From Lysobacterales bacterium (GTDB taxonomy: Bacteria; Pseudomonadota; Gammaproteobacteria; Xanthomonadales; UBA2363): DNA of 40,246 nt. Shown piece by piece: positions 6,809 through 19,606 of this stretch. Location: positions 1-40,246 of the forward strand of contig JAHCAT010000023.1 in the NCBI GenBank assembly GCA_019634735.1, given 5' to 3'. Made by a program: the position numbers and the translations under genes. Below the pieces are notes generated by a model, which was not told where the DNA came from, did not search any database, and saw nothing but the letters and a program-made list of their open reading frames with translations. Numbering within the stretch: the stretch's first letter is position 1; every line of letters starts with the position of its first letter.

Positions 6809-8589
6809 GGGTCGAGCCGCCGGATGGTCGACTGCAATGTGCGGTTGTCGGCGTCCAACCCGGCGGAAATGCGCCAGATCTCGCGCGCCTCCTCGCGTCG
6901 ATCCAGTTGCCACAGGACTTCGCCCAGATGGGCGCCGATCTCGGCGTCCTGCTGGCCCTCCCAGGCCAGCTGCAGGTAGTACAGCGCCTCCTCGTTGCGT
7001 CCCAGGCGGTACAGCACCCAGCCCATGCTGTCGATGGTGGCGACATCGTCGGGGTTGTGCAGCAGCGCGCGCTCGATCAGCGACAGCGCCTCCTCGTGGC
7101 GATCCGTGCGGTCGGTGAGGGTGTAGCCGTAAGCGTTCAGGAAGACCGGATTGTCCGGCTCGATCTCGGTCAGGGTTCGGAAGTCCTCCAGCGCCGCCTC
7201 GACCAGGTCGTTGCGCTCGCGCATCAGGCCGCGCGCGTAGCGCAGCCGGGTGTCGTCCGGCAGCGCCGCCACGCCGCCGTCGAGCGCGGCCAGGGCGCGC
7301 GCGGGATCGCCGGCGCGCTCGAGCAGCTCCGATTCCAGCAGCCAGCTTCCGGCGAATGCCTCATCGCCGGGATCGAGGCGGTCGCGCTGGGCCGCCAGCC
7401 TGGCCAGCGCCTCGTCGAGGCGACCGAGCTGCTGCTCGAGCACGGCGATGCGCTGGTCGGCGCGCAAGGCCAGCTCGGCATCGTCGTCGGCCTCGACCGC
7501 CTGGTAGTCGGCCAGCGCCGCCTCACGCCAGCGCAGCACGGCGGCATCGACGCCTTCGGTCTCGCGGGCGGCGGCCAGCGCTTCGGCCAGGCCGCCCATC
7601 AGCAGGCGACGCTGCGCCGGGACCGGCGCCGGCAACGCCGCGAGCAAGCCGTGCACGCGCTCCACCTCGGCGTAGTCGTCCGCCTCGACCGCCCAGGAGG
7701 CGCGCAACGCCAGGGTGTCGTCGTCCTGGGACAGTGCCGCCAGGATCGCCAGGGCGCCGTCGGCATCGTCGAGTTCGGTCTTCAGCAGCACCGCCTGGGC
7801 ACGGCGGGTCTGGAGATCATCGGGCTGCGCGGCGACCGCCTGTGCGAGAACCGCACGGGCTTCGTCCGGGCGACCCGCCGCAGCCGCCAACCGGGCCCGC
7901 CAGAAAAACAGCTCCGCGGCATCTGGCACCTTCGCGCTGCCCTGTGCGGCGATCGACTCGGCCAGGTCGTTGCGCTCCAGCCTCAAGGCGAGCTGGCTGA
8001 GTCCGATGTAGACGCCGCGGTCGGCAGGCAAGGACGGATGCCCGACCAGGCGCTGAAGGACCTGCACGGACAGCGCCCGGTCCGGTGCCGCCTCCAGAGC
8101 GGCGGCAGCCATCCGGGTGGCCGGCATGCCGCCCTCCTGGATCAGTTCGACCAGGTGGTCCGTGGCCCGATCGCCCTGGCCTTGCCCCAGCGCAAGCACC
8201 GCCTGGGCCTGGCGGAATTCCGCGGTATTGCGCAGGCCCAGCTCGCCCCAGCGCGCCAGTGCCAGCGCGGCGTCGTCCCAGCGCTGCGCCGACAGGTTGA
8301 TGCGGGTCGCGCGGCGCGCCACCTGGACGTCGCCGCTGCGCTGTGCCGCAGCCAGATAGGCGCGCGCTGCGGCATCCAGGTTCTCCTCTCGCAGCGCGAA
8401 CTCGGCGACCAGCAGATGCTCCAGCGGCAGGGCGTCCAGCGCCTGCTCGGGAATCGCCAGGCGGGCCATGGCATCGCCGGGCCTGCCGCCGGATCCGTCG
8501 TCGGACGCCACCGGCCGGCTGGCGCAGCCGCCCAGTCCGACCAGGGCGGCCAGGCACAGCAGGGACAAGAGGACTCGGGGCCTGGACAT
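6805..8589 (-). CDS. TPR lipoprotein, LbcA-like
   Basis: A 594-residue outer-membrane-type lipoprotein. The ATG at 8589 gives a short basic start, a hydrophobic segment and the lipobox LGGC with Cys22. The rest is alpha-helical tetratricopeptide-like repeats rich in Ala/Leu/Arg; a recognisable unit is 'DNPVFLNAYGYTL' followed by 'NPDDVATIDSMGWVLYRLG' near the C-terminus. By size, lipid anchor and position between lolB and hemA it corresponds to the gene that in Pseudomonas aeruginosa encodes LbcA, the adaptor of the periplasmic protease CtpA that degrades cell-wall hydrolases. That functional transfer rests on synteny and architecture. AAGGA lies 11 bases before the start. Confidence 0.88.
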   Translation of the reverse strand: MSRPRVLLSLLCLAALVGLGGCASRPVASDDGSGGRPGDAMARLAIPEQALDALPLEHLLVAEFALREENLDAAARAYLAAAQRSGDVQVARRATRINLSAQRWDDAALALARWGELGLRNTAEFRQAQAVLALGQGQGDRATDHLVELIQEGGMPATRMAAAALEAAPDRALSVQVLQRLVGHPSLPADRGVYIGLSQLALRLERNDLAESIAAQGSAKVPDAAELFFWRARLAAAAGRPDEARAVLAQAVAAQPDDLQTRRAQAVLLKTELDDADGALAILAALSQDDDTLALRASWAVEADDYAEVERVHGLLAALPAPVPAQRRLLMGGLAEALAAARETEGVDAAVLRWREAALADYQAVEADDDAELALRADQRIAVLEQQLGRLDEALARLAAQRDRLDPGDEAFAGSWLLESELLERAGDPARALAALDGGVAALPDDTRLRYARGLMRERNDLVEAALEDFRTLTEIEPDNPVFLNAYGYTLTDRTDRHEEALSLIERALLHNPDDVATIDSMGWVLYRLGRNEEALYYLQLAWEGQQDAEIGAHLGEVLWQLDRREEAREIWRISAGLDADNRTLQSTIRRLDP

Positions 8590-8864
8590 CGGGTGCTTGA
8601 TCCTTTGCTTGAAGCAGACGGTCATCGCCCGCACAATCGCATTCTGCCAAAGCCAGCCGTCCCCGGTCTGCGCGACGCACGCGCCCCCGGCCGTCACCGG
8701 CCCGGCGGCCGTGCCCGGCCGGCGCCGCCCGGCGTGCCAGGGCCTTCCCGCCCCGGCCGCCTGGCGCTGCGCCGCCGGACCCGGACGCGTCCGCGCGGTC
8801 GGCGGGTGCGCACCAGTTCCCGGGCCTTCCCCGCCAACGGGCCGCAGCCGTCGCCACGCCTTCC

Positions 8865-10120
8865 ATGAGCCTGATCGTCCTGGGCATCAACCACGAGACC
8901 GCGCCGATCGCCTGGCGCGAGCGGGTGGCGTTCAGCGAGGAGGCCGCGCGCGCGGCGCTGCCGGCGCTGACCGCCCTTCCCGGTGTGTCGGAGGCCGCCC
9001 TGGTCAACACCTGCAACCGCACCGAGCTGATCGCCGCGGTCGAACCCGGCCACGAGGGCGGTCTGGTCGACTGGCTGCACGGCCACCAGCGGCTGACCGC
9101 GGGCAGCCTGGATCCCTACCTGTACCGGCACCTCGACGTCGACGCGGTGCGCCACCTGTTCCGGGTCGCCTGCGGCCTGGACTCCATGGTGCTGGGCGAA
9201 CCGCAGATCCTCGGCCAACTCAAGGACGCATGGCGGCTGGCGCACCAGGCCGGCAGCCTGGGCACCACCCTGGAACGCCTGTTCCAGAGCGGTTTCACCG
9301 TGGCCAAGCGGGTCCGCACCGAGACCGCGATCGGCCGCCATCCGGTGTCGGTGGCCTATTGCGCGGTGCGCCTGGCGCAGGAGTCGTTCGCCGACCTGGC
9401 CGGCGCCACCGTGTTGGTGATCGGTGCCGGCGAGACCATCGCCCTGGCCCTGCGGCACCTGGAGGAAGCCGGCGCCGGCCGCCTGATGGTGGCCAACCGC
9501 ACCCTGGCCAACGCGCAGGCACTGGCGCATCGCCACGGCGCCTTCGCGCTGGCCCTGGACGAGCTGGACCGGCACCTGCACGAAGCCGACATCGTGCTGA
9601 GCGCAACCGGCGCGCAGGTGCCGGTGCTGACCCGCCCCCAGATCCAGGCCGCCCTTAGGGCGCGACGGCGCAAGCCGATGTTCCTGCTTGACCTCGCCGT
9701 GCCGCGCGACATCGACCCGGCCTGTGCCGAGCTGGAGGACGCCTACCTCTACGCCGTCGACGACCTGCGCCGCATCATCGAGCGCAACCTCGACCAGCGT
9801 CGCGCCAGCGCGCACGAGGCCCAGGCGCTGGTCGACCTCCATACCGAATCGTTCATGGCCTGGTGGCGCGCCCGCGGCAATACCGGGCCGCTGCGCCGGC
9901 TGCGCGCACTCGGCGAGCAGGCGCGCGCCCAGGCGCTGGCCAAGGCGCACGCCGAGCTGGCCGCGGGCCGGCCGGCCACGGAAGTGCTGGACCTGCTCGC
10001 CCACACCCTGACCAACCGCCTGCTCCACCCCCCCACCGCCCGCCTGCGCGAGGCCGCCGAGCAGGGCGACCTGGGCTTGCTGGAGGCCGCCGAACGGCTG
10101 TTCCCGGAGGAGCCGCAGGC

Positions 10121-10124
<4 letters not shown>
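8865..10124 (+). CDS. hemA: Glutamyl-tRNA reductase
   Basis: First committed step of C5-pathway tetrapyrrole synthesis: NADPH-dependent reduction of glutamyl-tRNA-Glu to glutamate-1-semialdehyde. The product is 419 residues, the usual length. The catalytic Cys50 sits in [23 protein letters not shown] lies at 105-119, the NADPH-binding VIGAGET is at 185-191, and the C-terminal dimerisation helix region follows. The gene is divergent from the TPR lipoprotein across a 275-bp spacer (8590-8864) that must hold both promoters, though I cannot assign convincing boxes there. Its stop overlaps the prfA start (ATGA), the classic hemA-prfA pair. Confidence 0.97.
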
Positions 10125-11206
<1,082 letters not shown>

Positions 11207-11216
11207 GCGCCCCGGG

Positions 11217-11247
11217 CCGCGCCCGCCGCGTTGCCCGGCGGGCGCGG
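11217..11247 (+). terminator. Strong hairpin after prfA, probable terminator
   Basis: A perfect 12-bp stem (CCGCGCCCGCCG at 11217-11228 with CGGCGGGCGCGG at 11236-11247, loop of 7) starts 10 bp after the prfA stop. Only two T residues follow, so it is a weak intrinsic terminator or a 3'-end stabilising hairpin. Confidence 0.5.
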
Positions 11248-11361
11248 TTGCCCATCGATGCAGCCAATGCAGGACGACCCTCGGGCCGGGTGTGGCGTCC
11301 GCCTGGCCCCGCTGTCCCGCTGCCGGTGTGGCAGCAGACATCACGTAACGGAGTCGCCGGC

Positions 11362-11823
11362 ATGTCCATACGTCCTTCCTGCCTGCTCGCCGCCACCCTG
11401 GGTGTCCTGGCGGGCACGGCCGCCGCAGCCTCGATGAGCCCGGAGAAACTGCGCCTGTGCGTCGGCCTGGAAATCGACCGCGAAGCGATCGACCGGATCC
11501 GCAGCGAACAGACGCGTGGGCTCGACGCCGCAGAACGCCGCCTGGAGGCCTCCTCCCGCCGCCTGGAGGAGCGCCGCGCTGGCCTGGACCGCAGCGATGC
11601 CGAGGCGGTCGACCGCTTCAACCAGGCCGTCGCCGAACACAACCGGCTGCACGACGACGTCGACGTGCGCCTCGCCGCGCTGGATGCCAGCGTGCCCAGG
11701 CAGAACGAACTGGTGCAGCGCTACAACAGCCAGTGCCTGGCGGAAACCGTCAGCGAACGCGCCTGGCAGACCGAGAAGTACCGCCAGCAGCAGGCGCGAC
11801 GCGCTGCCGGCCAAGACGATTGA
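11362..11823 (+). CDS. Small periplasmic coiled-coil protein of unknown function
   Basis: A 153-residue protein that I cannot place in a named family. The ATG at 11362 is preceded by ACGGAG (8 bases) and begins a signal peptide with a hydrophobic core (residues 7-18) and a likely cleavage after TAAAA near residue 23. The mature part is almost entirely charged helix with heptad-like spacing (IDRIRSEQTRGLDAAERRL, then LEERRAGLDR), typical of a short periplasmic coiled coil. Two Cys, in RLCVGLE and NSQCLAE, lie at opposite ends of the mature protein and could form a disulfide bridging the ends of a helical hairpin. The C-terminus is basic and Gln-rich. It stands alone between prfA and the YciI-like gene. 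Confidence 0.75.
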   Translation: MSIRPSCLLAATLGVLAGTAAAASMSPEKLRLCVGLEIDREAIDRIRSEQTRGLDAAERRLEASSRRLEERRAGLDRSDAEAVDRFNQAVAEHNRLHDDVDVRLAALDASVPRQNELVQRYNSQCLAETVSERAWQTEKYRQQQARRAAGQDD

Positions 11824-11859
11824 CTCCGCGGCGACCCGGCGGACGCGACGACGCGACGA

Positions 11860-12210
11860 TCAGTCCATGTCGCTGACTGCGCGCACCTCGACCGCGCCGT
11901 CGGCCATGCCGGGCATGCGGCGCGCCCATTCGAGGGCGGCCTGCAGGTCCGGCACATCGATCAGGTAGTAACCGCCGAACTGCTCCCTGGCCTCCGCGAA
12001 AGGACCATCGGTGACTTCCGCGCCTTCGGGTCCGAAGCGCACCGTGCGCGCGCCACTCGATGGCTTGAGTTCGGCCCCGCCAAGCAGGGCGCCAGCCGCC
12101 GCCAGCGCCTGCCCAAAATCGGCGTGCGCCGCATAGACGGCCGCCGTCTCGCCCGGGCTCATCCGCGCCCAGACCGATTCGTCGCCGTAGATCATCAGCA
12201 GGTACTTCAT
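11860..12210 (-). CDS. YciI-like/DGPF-domain protein
   Basis: A 116-residue member of the YCII-related superfamily, small dimeric alpha/beta-barrel proteins of unclear biochemical role. It starts MKYLLMIYGDE, has the diagnostic DGPF at 68-71 followed by AEAREQFGGYYLIDV, and ends with a helix plus the strand VEVRAVSDMD. GGAG lies 6 bases before the ATG at 12210. Members with this DGPF motif are often next to ECF sigma-factor genes, but none is here. It is divergent from the GNAT gene at 12339 and convergent with the gene ending at 11823. Confidence 0.88.
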   Translation of the reverse strand: MKYLLMIYGDESVWARMSPGETAAVYAAHADFGQALAAAGALLGGAELKPSSGARTVRFGPEGAEVTDGPFAEAREQFGGYYLIDVPDLQAALEWARRMPGMADGAVEVRAVSDMD

Positions 12211-12338
12211 GGAGGTCTCCGCAGTCCGGTACGCCGGACATCCCTGGTCGACCCGCGGGCGGCGGGATCGACAGTCACCCACGCCCGGCAGAAGCGCCGG
12301 CCTTGCGCAGCGCCGCACGCGCCGGGCAAGCTGCCGGC

Positions 12339-12806
12339 ATGGAACCTGCGCCCGAACCCCTCGACGTCCGCCGCGCCGAACTCGACGACCTCGACGAGGT
12401 GGTGCCGCTGTTCGATGCCTACCGCATGTTCTACCGGCAGCCGTCCCAGCCGGCGGCCTGCCGCGGCTTTCTGGAAGCGCGGCTGGCCCGCGGCGAGTCG
12501 GTGCTGCTGCTGGCCCGCCGCGCCGGAGCGGCGCTGGGCTTCGTGCAACTGTACCCGGTGTTCTCCTCGGTGCGGCTGCGTCCGGCGTTCCTGCTGAACG
12601 ACCTCTATGTCGATCCCGCCGCGCGCGGCACCGGCGTCGTCGATGCCCTGCTGCGCGCCGCCACCGCGCATGCCAGCCAGGCCGGTGCCGCCTTCCTGCT
12701 GCTGGAGACCGGCGACGACAATGCCCGCGCCCAGTCGGTCTACACCCGCGACGGCTGGCAGCGCATCGACCCGGCCAGCCGCTTCTACCTCAAGGAACTG
12801 GCGTGA
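12339..12806 (+). CDS. GNAT family N-acetyltransferase
   Basis: A 155-residue acetyl-CoA-dependent acyltransferase; the substrate cannot be told. It begins with the GNAT beta1-alpha1 pattern (LDVRRAELDDLDEVVPLFD) and has the core strand FLLNDLYVDPAARGTGV, where the usual RGxGxG/A pyrophosphate loop reads ARGTGVVDAL. It closes with 'LLLETGDDNARAQSVYTRDGW'. This layout resembles the GNAT subgroup that acts on small molecules. The start at 12339 gives the normal N-terminus. Its TGA overlaps the GTG start of the GT41 transferase by three bases, implying coupled translation and perhaps a shared process. Confidence 0.88.
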   Translation: MEPAPEPLDVRRAELDDLDEVVPLFDAYRMFYRQPSQPAACRGFLEARLARGESVLLLARRAGAALGFVQLYPVFSSVRLRPAFLLNDLYVDPAARGTGVVDALLRAATAHASQAGAAFLLLETGDDNARAQSVYTRDGWQRIDPASRFYLKELA

Positions 12807-14917
12807 GCGCAGCGGCACCGGCGCAGGCCGTCGACCGCGCCCTCGACCTGGCCGAACGCGGCGAGGCCGGTGAGGCGCTGCGCCAGCTGGGCGAGCTGGC
12901 CAGGCGTCATCCCGACGATCCGGCGCCGCCGCGGCTGGCCGGCGCCCTGGCCCTGCGCGCCGGCGATCTCGCCGCCGCCCGCGCCTTCCTCGAGAGCGCA
13001 CTGGCGCGTGCGCCGGGCGCACCCGACGTGCTGTCCACCCTGGCCGCACTGGCGCGCCGGGAGGGCGACGAGGCCAGCGCGGAAGCCCTGCTCCGCCAGG
13101 CGCTCGCCGCCGATCCGGAACACGTCCCCAGCCTCAACAATCTGGCCGGTCTGCTGTTCGCGCAGCAGCGACCGGCGCTGGCCGAGCCGCTGCTGCGCAC
13201 CGCGCTGAGTCGGATTCCCGGACATGCCCCGGCGCGCAGCAATCTGGCCGCCTGTCTGCTGGCCCTCGACCGCGGCACCGAGGCCCTGGCCCAGGCCGAC
13301 CAGGCGGTGCGCGCGGCGCCCGGCTACGCGCCAGCCTGGCAGGTGCTGGGCCAGGTCCAGCTCGCCCGCGGCGAGTTCGAGCTGGCGCAATCCGCCCTGG
13401 AGCGTGCCCTGGCGCTGGGCGCCGATGGCCCCGACACGCACTACGCCCTGGCCCAGGCGCTCGACGAGCAGGGCCATTGGCCGCAGGCGCTGGCGGCCGC
13501 CGAACGCGCCCTGGCGCAGGACCCGGACCTTGCGCCGGCGCTGAGCCTGGCCCAGTACCTGGCGCGTCGCCTGTGCCGCCACGAGGCGCTGGCGGCACGC
13601 CATGCGCGGCTGCTGGCGCTGCTCGACCATGGCGCCGAAGGCATTGCGCCGTTCGCCTTCCTCAGCGAGGAGGCCGGACCCGACGCCCAGCGCCGCGCCG
13701 CCGGACTGGCCGCCGCCGCGGTGGCGCGCCGGGTCGAGGCGATCGACGGCAGCGCCGTCGCGCCGGCCGCGGTCGGTGGCGCCGACGGACCGCTGCGGGT
13801 CGGGTTCGTGTCCTCGGGCTTCGGCCAGCACCCGACCGCCCTGCTGGTCGTGGAGATGCTCGAGCACCTGCACCGGCACCCGGGCATCGAGACGATCGGC
13901 TTCGCCACCACCCCCGACGACGGCGGACCGCTGCGGCGGCGCCTGGCGAGCGCCTTCCACGGCCTGCACGACCTCAGCGGCCTGGCCAACCCGGTGATGG
14001 CGCAGCGCCTGGCCGCGCAGCGCCTGGACGTCCTGGTCGACCTGCGCGGCTGGGGCGGCGGCAGCGTCGCCGACGTGCTGGCGAGGCGACCGGCGCCGCT
14101 GCAGGTCAACTGGCTGGCCTACCCCGGCACCTCCGGCGCGCCCTGGATCGACTGGCTGATCGCCGACCGCTTCGTGCTGCCCGACCAGGAGCGCGGACAC
14201 TACAGCGAGGCGGTGCTGCGTCTGCCGCACTGCTTCCAGCCCTCGGACAGCACCCGCCTGGTCGGCGAGCCGCCGCCGCGCGGCGCCCTGGGCCTGCCCG
14301 AGCGGGGCGTGGTGTTCGCCTGCTTCAACAACAGCTACAAGTACTCGCCGGAAAGCGTGCAGCGCTTCTGGCGGGTGCTGGCCGGCGTCCCGGATTCGGT
14401 GCTCTGGCTGCTCGCCGGCAGGCAGCCGGCGGTGGCCGACAACCTGCGCCGCGCCGCGGCCGCGGCGGGCATCGATCCGGACCGCCTGGTGTTCGCGGCC
14501 AAGCAGCCGCATGCCGCCTACCTGGCCGGCTACCGCCATGCCTGCCTGTTCCTGGACACCACGCCCTACAACGCCCACACCACGGCCTCCGATGCCCTGT
14601 GGGCCGGCTGCCCGGTGCTGACCCTGCCCGGCCGGACCTTCGCCAGCCGGGTGGCCGGCAGCCTGAACGCCTGCCTGGGCCTGGACGCCATGAATGCCGG
14701 CGACGACGACGACTTCGTGGCGCGCGCCATCGCCCTGGGCCGCGACCCCGCCCTGCTGGCGGCCATCCGCGCCGACCTGGCGCTGGCGCGCGACCGCGCG
14801 CCGCTGTTCGACATGGCCGGTTTCGCCCGCGACTTCGAACGCGCCCTGCGCGCCATGGTCGAGCGCAGCCGCGCCGGCCTGGCGCCCGCCGACCTCGACC
14901 TGGAACCGCAACCATGA
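12803..14917 (+). CDS. TPR-GT41 glycosyltransferase (bacterial O-GlcNAc transferase/SPINDLY homologue)
   Basis: A 704-residue protein with about seven N-terminal tetratricopeptide repeats (residues 5-270) and a C-terminal GT41 catalytic domain (about 330-690), the architecture of O-GlcNAc transferase. Key matches to that family are FGQHPTA with the conserved His343, VDLRGWGGG (412-420), APLQVNWLAYPGTSGAPWID (431-450), FACFNNSYKYSP with the UDP-contacting Lys513, DSVLWLL (531-537), and DTTPYNAHTTASDALWAG (585-602) then SRVAGS. It has no signal peptide, so it should be cytosolic. The start is the GTG overlapping the GNAT stop; no closer ATG exists. The 3' end overlaps moaB by 4 bp. Xanthomonas encodes a homologue that has served as a structural model, but the native acceptor and sugar are uncertain. 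Confidence 0.93.
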   Translation: MSAAAPAQAVDRALDLAERGEAGEALRQLGELARRHPDDPAPPRLAGALALRAGDLAAARAFLESALARAPGAPDVLSTLAALARREGDEASAEALLRQALAADPEHVPSLNNLAGLLFAQQRPALAEPLLRTALSRIPGHAPARSNLAACLLALDRGTEALAQADQAVRAAPGYAPAWQVLGQVQLARGEFELAQSALERALALGADGPDTHYALAQALDEQGHWPQALAAAERALAQDPDLAPALSLAQYLARRLCRHEALAARHARLLALLDHGAEGIAPFAFLSEEAGPDAQRRAAGLAAAAVARRVEAIDGSAVAPAAVGGADGPLRVGFVSSGFGQHPTALLVVEMLEHLHRHPGIETIGFATTPDDGGPLRRRLASAFHGLHDLSGLANPVMAQRLAAQRLDVLVDLRGWGGGSVADVLARRPAPLQVNWLAYPGTSGAPWIDWLIADRFVLPDQERGHYSEAVLRLPHCFQPSDSTRLVGEPPPRGALGLPERGVVFACFNNSYKYSPESVQRFWRVLAGVPDSVLWLLAGRQPAVADNLRRAAAAAGIDPDRLVFAAKQPHAAYLAGYRHACLFLDTTPYNAHTTASDALWAGCPVLTLPGRTFASRVAGSLNACLGLDAMNAGDDDDFVARAIALGRDPALLAAIRADLALARDRAPLFDMAGFARDFERALRAMVERSRAGLAPADLDLEPQP

Positions 14918-15432
14918 GCCACGACCCGTCGTTCGAACCGCTCGCCATCGCCGTGCTGACGGTGTCCGATTCGCGCACCCTGGCGCAGGATTCCAGCGGC
15001 GACTACCTGTGCCAGGCCCTCGCCGGGGCCGGGCACCGCCTGGCCGACCGCGCCCTGCTGCCCGACGACCGCTACCGCCTGCGCGCCGCGGTCAGCGCCT
15101 GGATCGCCGACCCGGCGGTGGACGCGGTGATCGTCACCGGCGGCACCGGCTTCACCGGCCGCGACTCCACCCCCGAGGCGATCGCGCCCCTGCTGGACCG
15201 GGAGATGCCCGGCTTCGGCGAGCTGTTCCGGATGCTGTCGTTCGAGGAGATCGGCACCTCGGCCCTGCAGTCGCGGGCCCTGGCCGGCATCGCCAACGCA
15301 ACCTTCGTGTTCTGCCTGCCCGGCTCGACCTCGGCCTGCCGCACTGCCTGGGAGCGCATCATCGCCGCCCAGCTCGACCGCCGCACCCGCCCCTGCAACC
15401 TGGCCGCGCTGCGTCCGCGGTTGCGCGAGTGA
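14914..15432 (+). CDS. moaB: Molybdenum cofactor biosynthesis protein B
   Basis: MogA/MoaB-type molybdopterin-binding protein that acts around adenylylation of molybdopterin. It has 172 residues. The strand [12 protein letters not shown] (11-22) opens the fold, [16 protein letters not shown] (75-90) is the family signature, and [14 protein letters not shown] lies near the C-terminus. The DST-P-EA segment and size favour MoaB over Mog. Its ATG overlaps the stop of the GT41 gene (ATGA). No other molybdenum-cofactor gene is nearby. Confidence 0.94.
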   Translation: MSHDPSFEPLAIAVLTVSDSRTLAQDSSGDYLCQALAGAGHRLADRALLPDDRYRLRAAVSAWIADPAVDAVIVTGGTGFTGRDSTPEAIAPLLDREMPGFGELFRMLSFEEIGTSALQSRALAGIANATFVFCLPGSTSACRTAWERIIAAQLDRRTRPCNLAALRPRLRE

Positions 15433-15485
15433 CGGGACAGCCACCGCCTGCGGCATGATGGCGCCTGCGCCCCGCGGAGACGGCC

Positions 15486-16268
15486 ATGGCCGGCAAGCTG
15501 AAGAAGAAGGACTACGAGTCGCGCCTGGAGGCGCTGCAGCAGGAACTGAACACCTTGCACGCCTGGATGGCGGCGACCGGCGAGCGCGTGCTGGTGATCC
15601 TGGAAGGCCGCGACACCGCCGGCAAGACCGGGGTCATCAATGCCATCACGCACCGGCTCAATCCACGCCGCACGCGGGTGGTGGCGCTGTCGAAGCCGTC
15701 CGAACGCGAGCAGGGCCAGTGGTATTTCCAGCGCCATATCGAGCACCTGCCTGCGGCCGGCGAACTCGTGCTGTTCGACCGCAGCTGGTACAACCGTGCC
15801 GGCGTCGAGGCGGTGATGGGCTTCTGCACCGAGGCCGAGCACAGACGCTTCCTGGCCGAGTGCCCGGTGTTCGAGGGCCTGCTGGCCGCCGATGGCATCC
15901 GCCTGTTCAAGTACTGGCTGACTCTCGACCAGGCCGAGCAGGAGAAGCGCCTGGCCGAACGGCTGGACGATCCGCTCAAGCGCTGGAAGCTGTCGCCGAT
16001 CGACCTGGCGGCGCGCGAGCGCTACGCCGACTACGGCAAGGCGCGCGACCGCATGCTGCGCCACACCGACACCGCGCAGGCGCCCTGGTACCTGGTCGAC
16101 GCCAACGACCAACGGCGCATGCGCATCGACCTGATCAGCCACCTGCTGTCGAAGCTGCCGTACCGGCCGATGCCGGTCGAGGTGCCGCCGTTCCCGCCGC
16201 TGTCGGGTCCGCCCGGTCGCGACAAGCCGAAGGTCAAGGTGCGCTGGGTGCCGTCGGCCGGGGCATGA
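15486..16268 (+). CDS. ppk2: Polyphosphate kinase 2
   Basis: Transfers phosphate between polyphosphate and nucleoside diphosphates or monophosphates; it belongs to the thymidylate-kinase-like P-loop fold. The 260-residue one-domain product has Walker [10 protein letters not shown] (41-49), the lid-proximal [16 protein letters not shown] (69-84) and Walker [11 protein letters not shown] (97-106). The C-terminal half contains KYWLTL and the [10 protein letters not shown] segment conserved in the family. One-domain PPK2s usually phosphorylate NDPs, but the class cannot be settled by eye. GGAGA precedes the ATG by about 7 bases. A CATGAT element at 15454-15459 could be a -10 box. Confidence 0.93.
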   Translation: MAGKLKKKDYESRLEALQQELNTLHAWMAATGERVLVILEGRDTAGKTGVINAITHRLNPRRTRVVALSKPSEREQGQWYFQRHIEHLPAAGELVLFDRSWYNRAGVEAVMGFCTEAEHRRFLAECPVFEGLLAADGIRLFKYWLTLDQAEQEKRLAERLDDPLKRWKLSPIDLAARERYADYGKARDRMLRHTDTAQAPWYLVDANDQRRMRIDLISHLLSKLPYRPMPVEVPPFPPLSGPPGRDKPKVKVRWVPSAGA

Positions 16269-16421
16269 GGCGGCGACAGTAGCGCCGAAGCTCAGCGGTC
16301 GGCGCGCCCCGTGCGCCGGTACGATCCAGGCCTGGCCCGGACGGGCCGCACGGTGCCGCCGATCGCAGCTTTACCCGGTGATGCCGACGACCTCGCCAGG
16401 CGACCCCACGAAACACCCGGA

Positions 16422-16706
16422 TCAACGGGCGATCCGGAACGTGCCGGGCATGACCTCGTCGGTCGCCAGCGGTTGCCGCACCACGGTCTCGACGCGCGCC
16501 AGTGGCGGCCCGCGGTGGAGCCAGCGCTCCAGATCGGCCAGTGCTGCGGCCGGGCCGACGGCCAGCACTTCGACGCGACCGTCGGGCAGGTTGCGGGCCT
16601 GGCCGGAGAGGCCAAGCGCACCCGCCTGAGCGCGGGTGGCTGCCCGGAAGCCGACGCCCTGGACGCGGCCGGCGACCAGGAAGCGCGCCGCCGCTTCAGC
16701 CGCCAT
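16422..16706 (-). CDS. acyP: Acylphosphatase
   Basis: Small cytosolic enzyme that hydrolyses acyl phosphates such as acetyl phosphate or carbamoyl phosphate. With the ATG at 16706 it has 94 residues, the normal size. The signature [15 protein letters not shown] contains the phosphate loop and the catalytic Arg21; [11 protein letters not shown] contains the catalytic Asn39. Its start overlaps the end of the thioredoxin gene by 11 bp; an alternative ATG at 16730 would add eight residues. Neither start has a clear ribosome-binding site, consistent with coupling to the upstream gene. 16269-16421, between it and convergent ppk2, shows no gene. Confidence 0.92.
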   Translation of the reverse strand: MAAEAAARFLVAGRVQGVGFRAATRAQAGALGLSGQARNLPDGRVEVLAVGPAAALADLERWLHRGPPLARVETVVRQPLATDEVMPGTFRIAR

Positions 16707-17246
16707 CGTCAGCGTGGCGCGGGCCTTCATCGACGGCGCCGTCCGCTGCACCGACCGGCGCCGGACCGCGAGCGATCACCGCCTCGATGTCGGCGCCGGT
16801 GACCGGGCCGAGGAAGGCCTCGGCGACCACGCCGGCGGGATCGAGCACATAGGTCATCGGCATCCCGCGCGGCACCGGGAAGGCCGTCGGCGGGTCGTAG
16901 ACGTCGATCGGCGCGATCGGATAGCGCGCCGGATGGCGTACCAGGAAGGCCAGCAGGTCCTCGCGCTCGATCTCCTCGAAGTCCAGGCCGATCACCTCGA
17001 CGTCGTCGCGGTCGGCCAGCGCCGACAGCTCCGGGATCTCCTTGATGCAGGGCGCGCACCAGGTCGCCCAGAAGTTGACCACCACCCAGCGCCCGCGCTG
17101 GTCGGCCAGGTCGAAGCGGCCATGGTCCAGCGTGTCCACCGAAAGATCGGGGCGGGTGCCGACCAGGGACTTGGCCGGTTGCGCGGCGAGCGGCGGCACC
17201 GACCCGGCCAGGAAGATCAGCACAGCCAGCAACAGGGACGTCTTCC

Positions 17247-17250
<4 letters not shown>
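16696..17250 (-). CDS. TlpA-like periplasmic thioredoxin
   Basis: A 184-residue exported thioredoxin-fold protein. It opens with a signal peptide ([10 protein letters not shown]..., likely cleavage after LAAQ near residue 24), followed by an AhpC-TSA/redoxin domain with the active site WCAPC (Cys65 and Cys68) after the VVNFWATW strand. The cis-Pro loop is [11 protein letters not shown]. TlpA/ResA-like proteins reduce periplasmic disulfides, for example in cytochrome maturation or copper delivery; the specific partner is not evident. The start overlaps the yihY stop (ATGA). The C-terminal tail after IEAVIARG is Gly/Ala/Asp-rich and looks disordered. Confidence 0.9.
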
Positions 17251-19572
<2,322 letters not shown>

Positions 19573-19606
19573 TCCGCCCTACTCTCCAGCCTGCCTCGAA
19601 CCGACC

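Noticed and set aside
12785..14911. 708-codon frame antisense to the GT41 transferase
   Set aside because: The plus strand encodes a full GT41 protein with conserved motifs; the antisense frame shows only Gln/Arg/Gly-rich shadow sequence.
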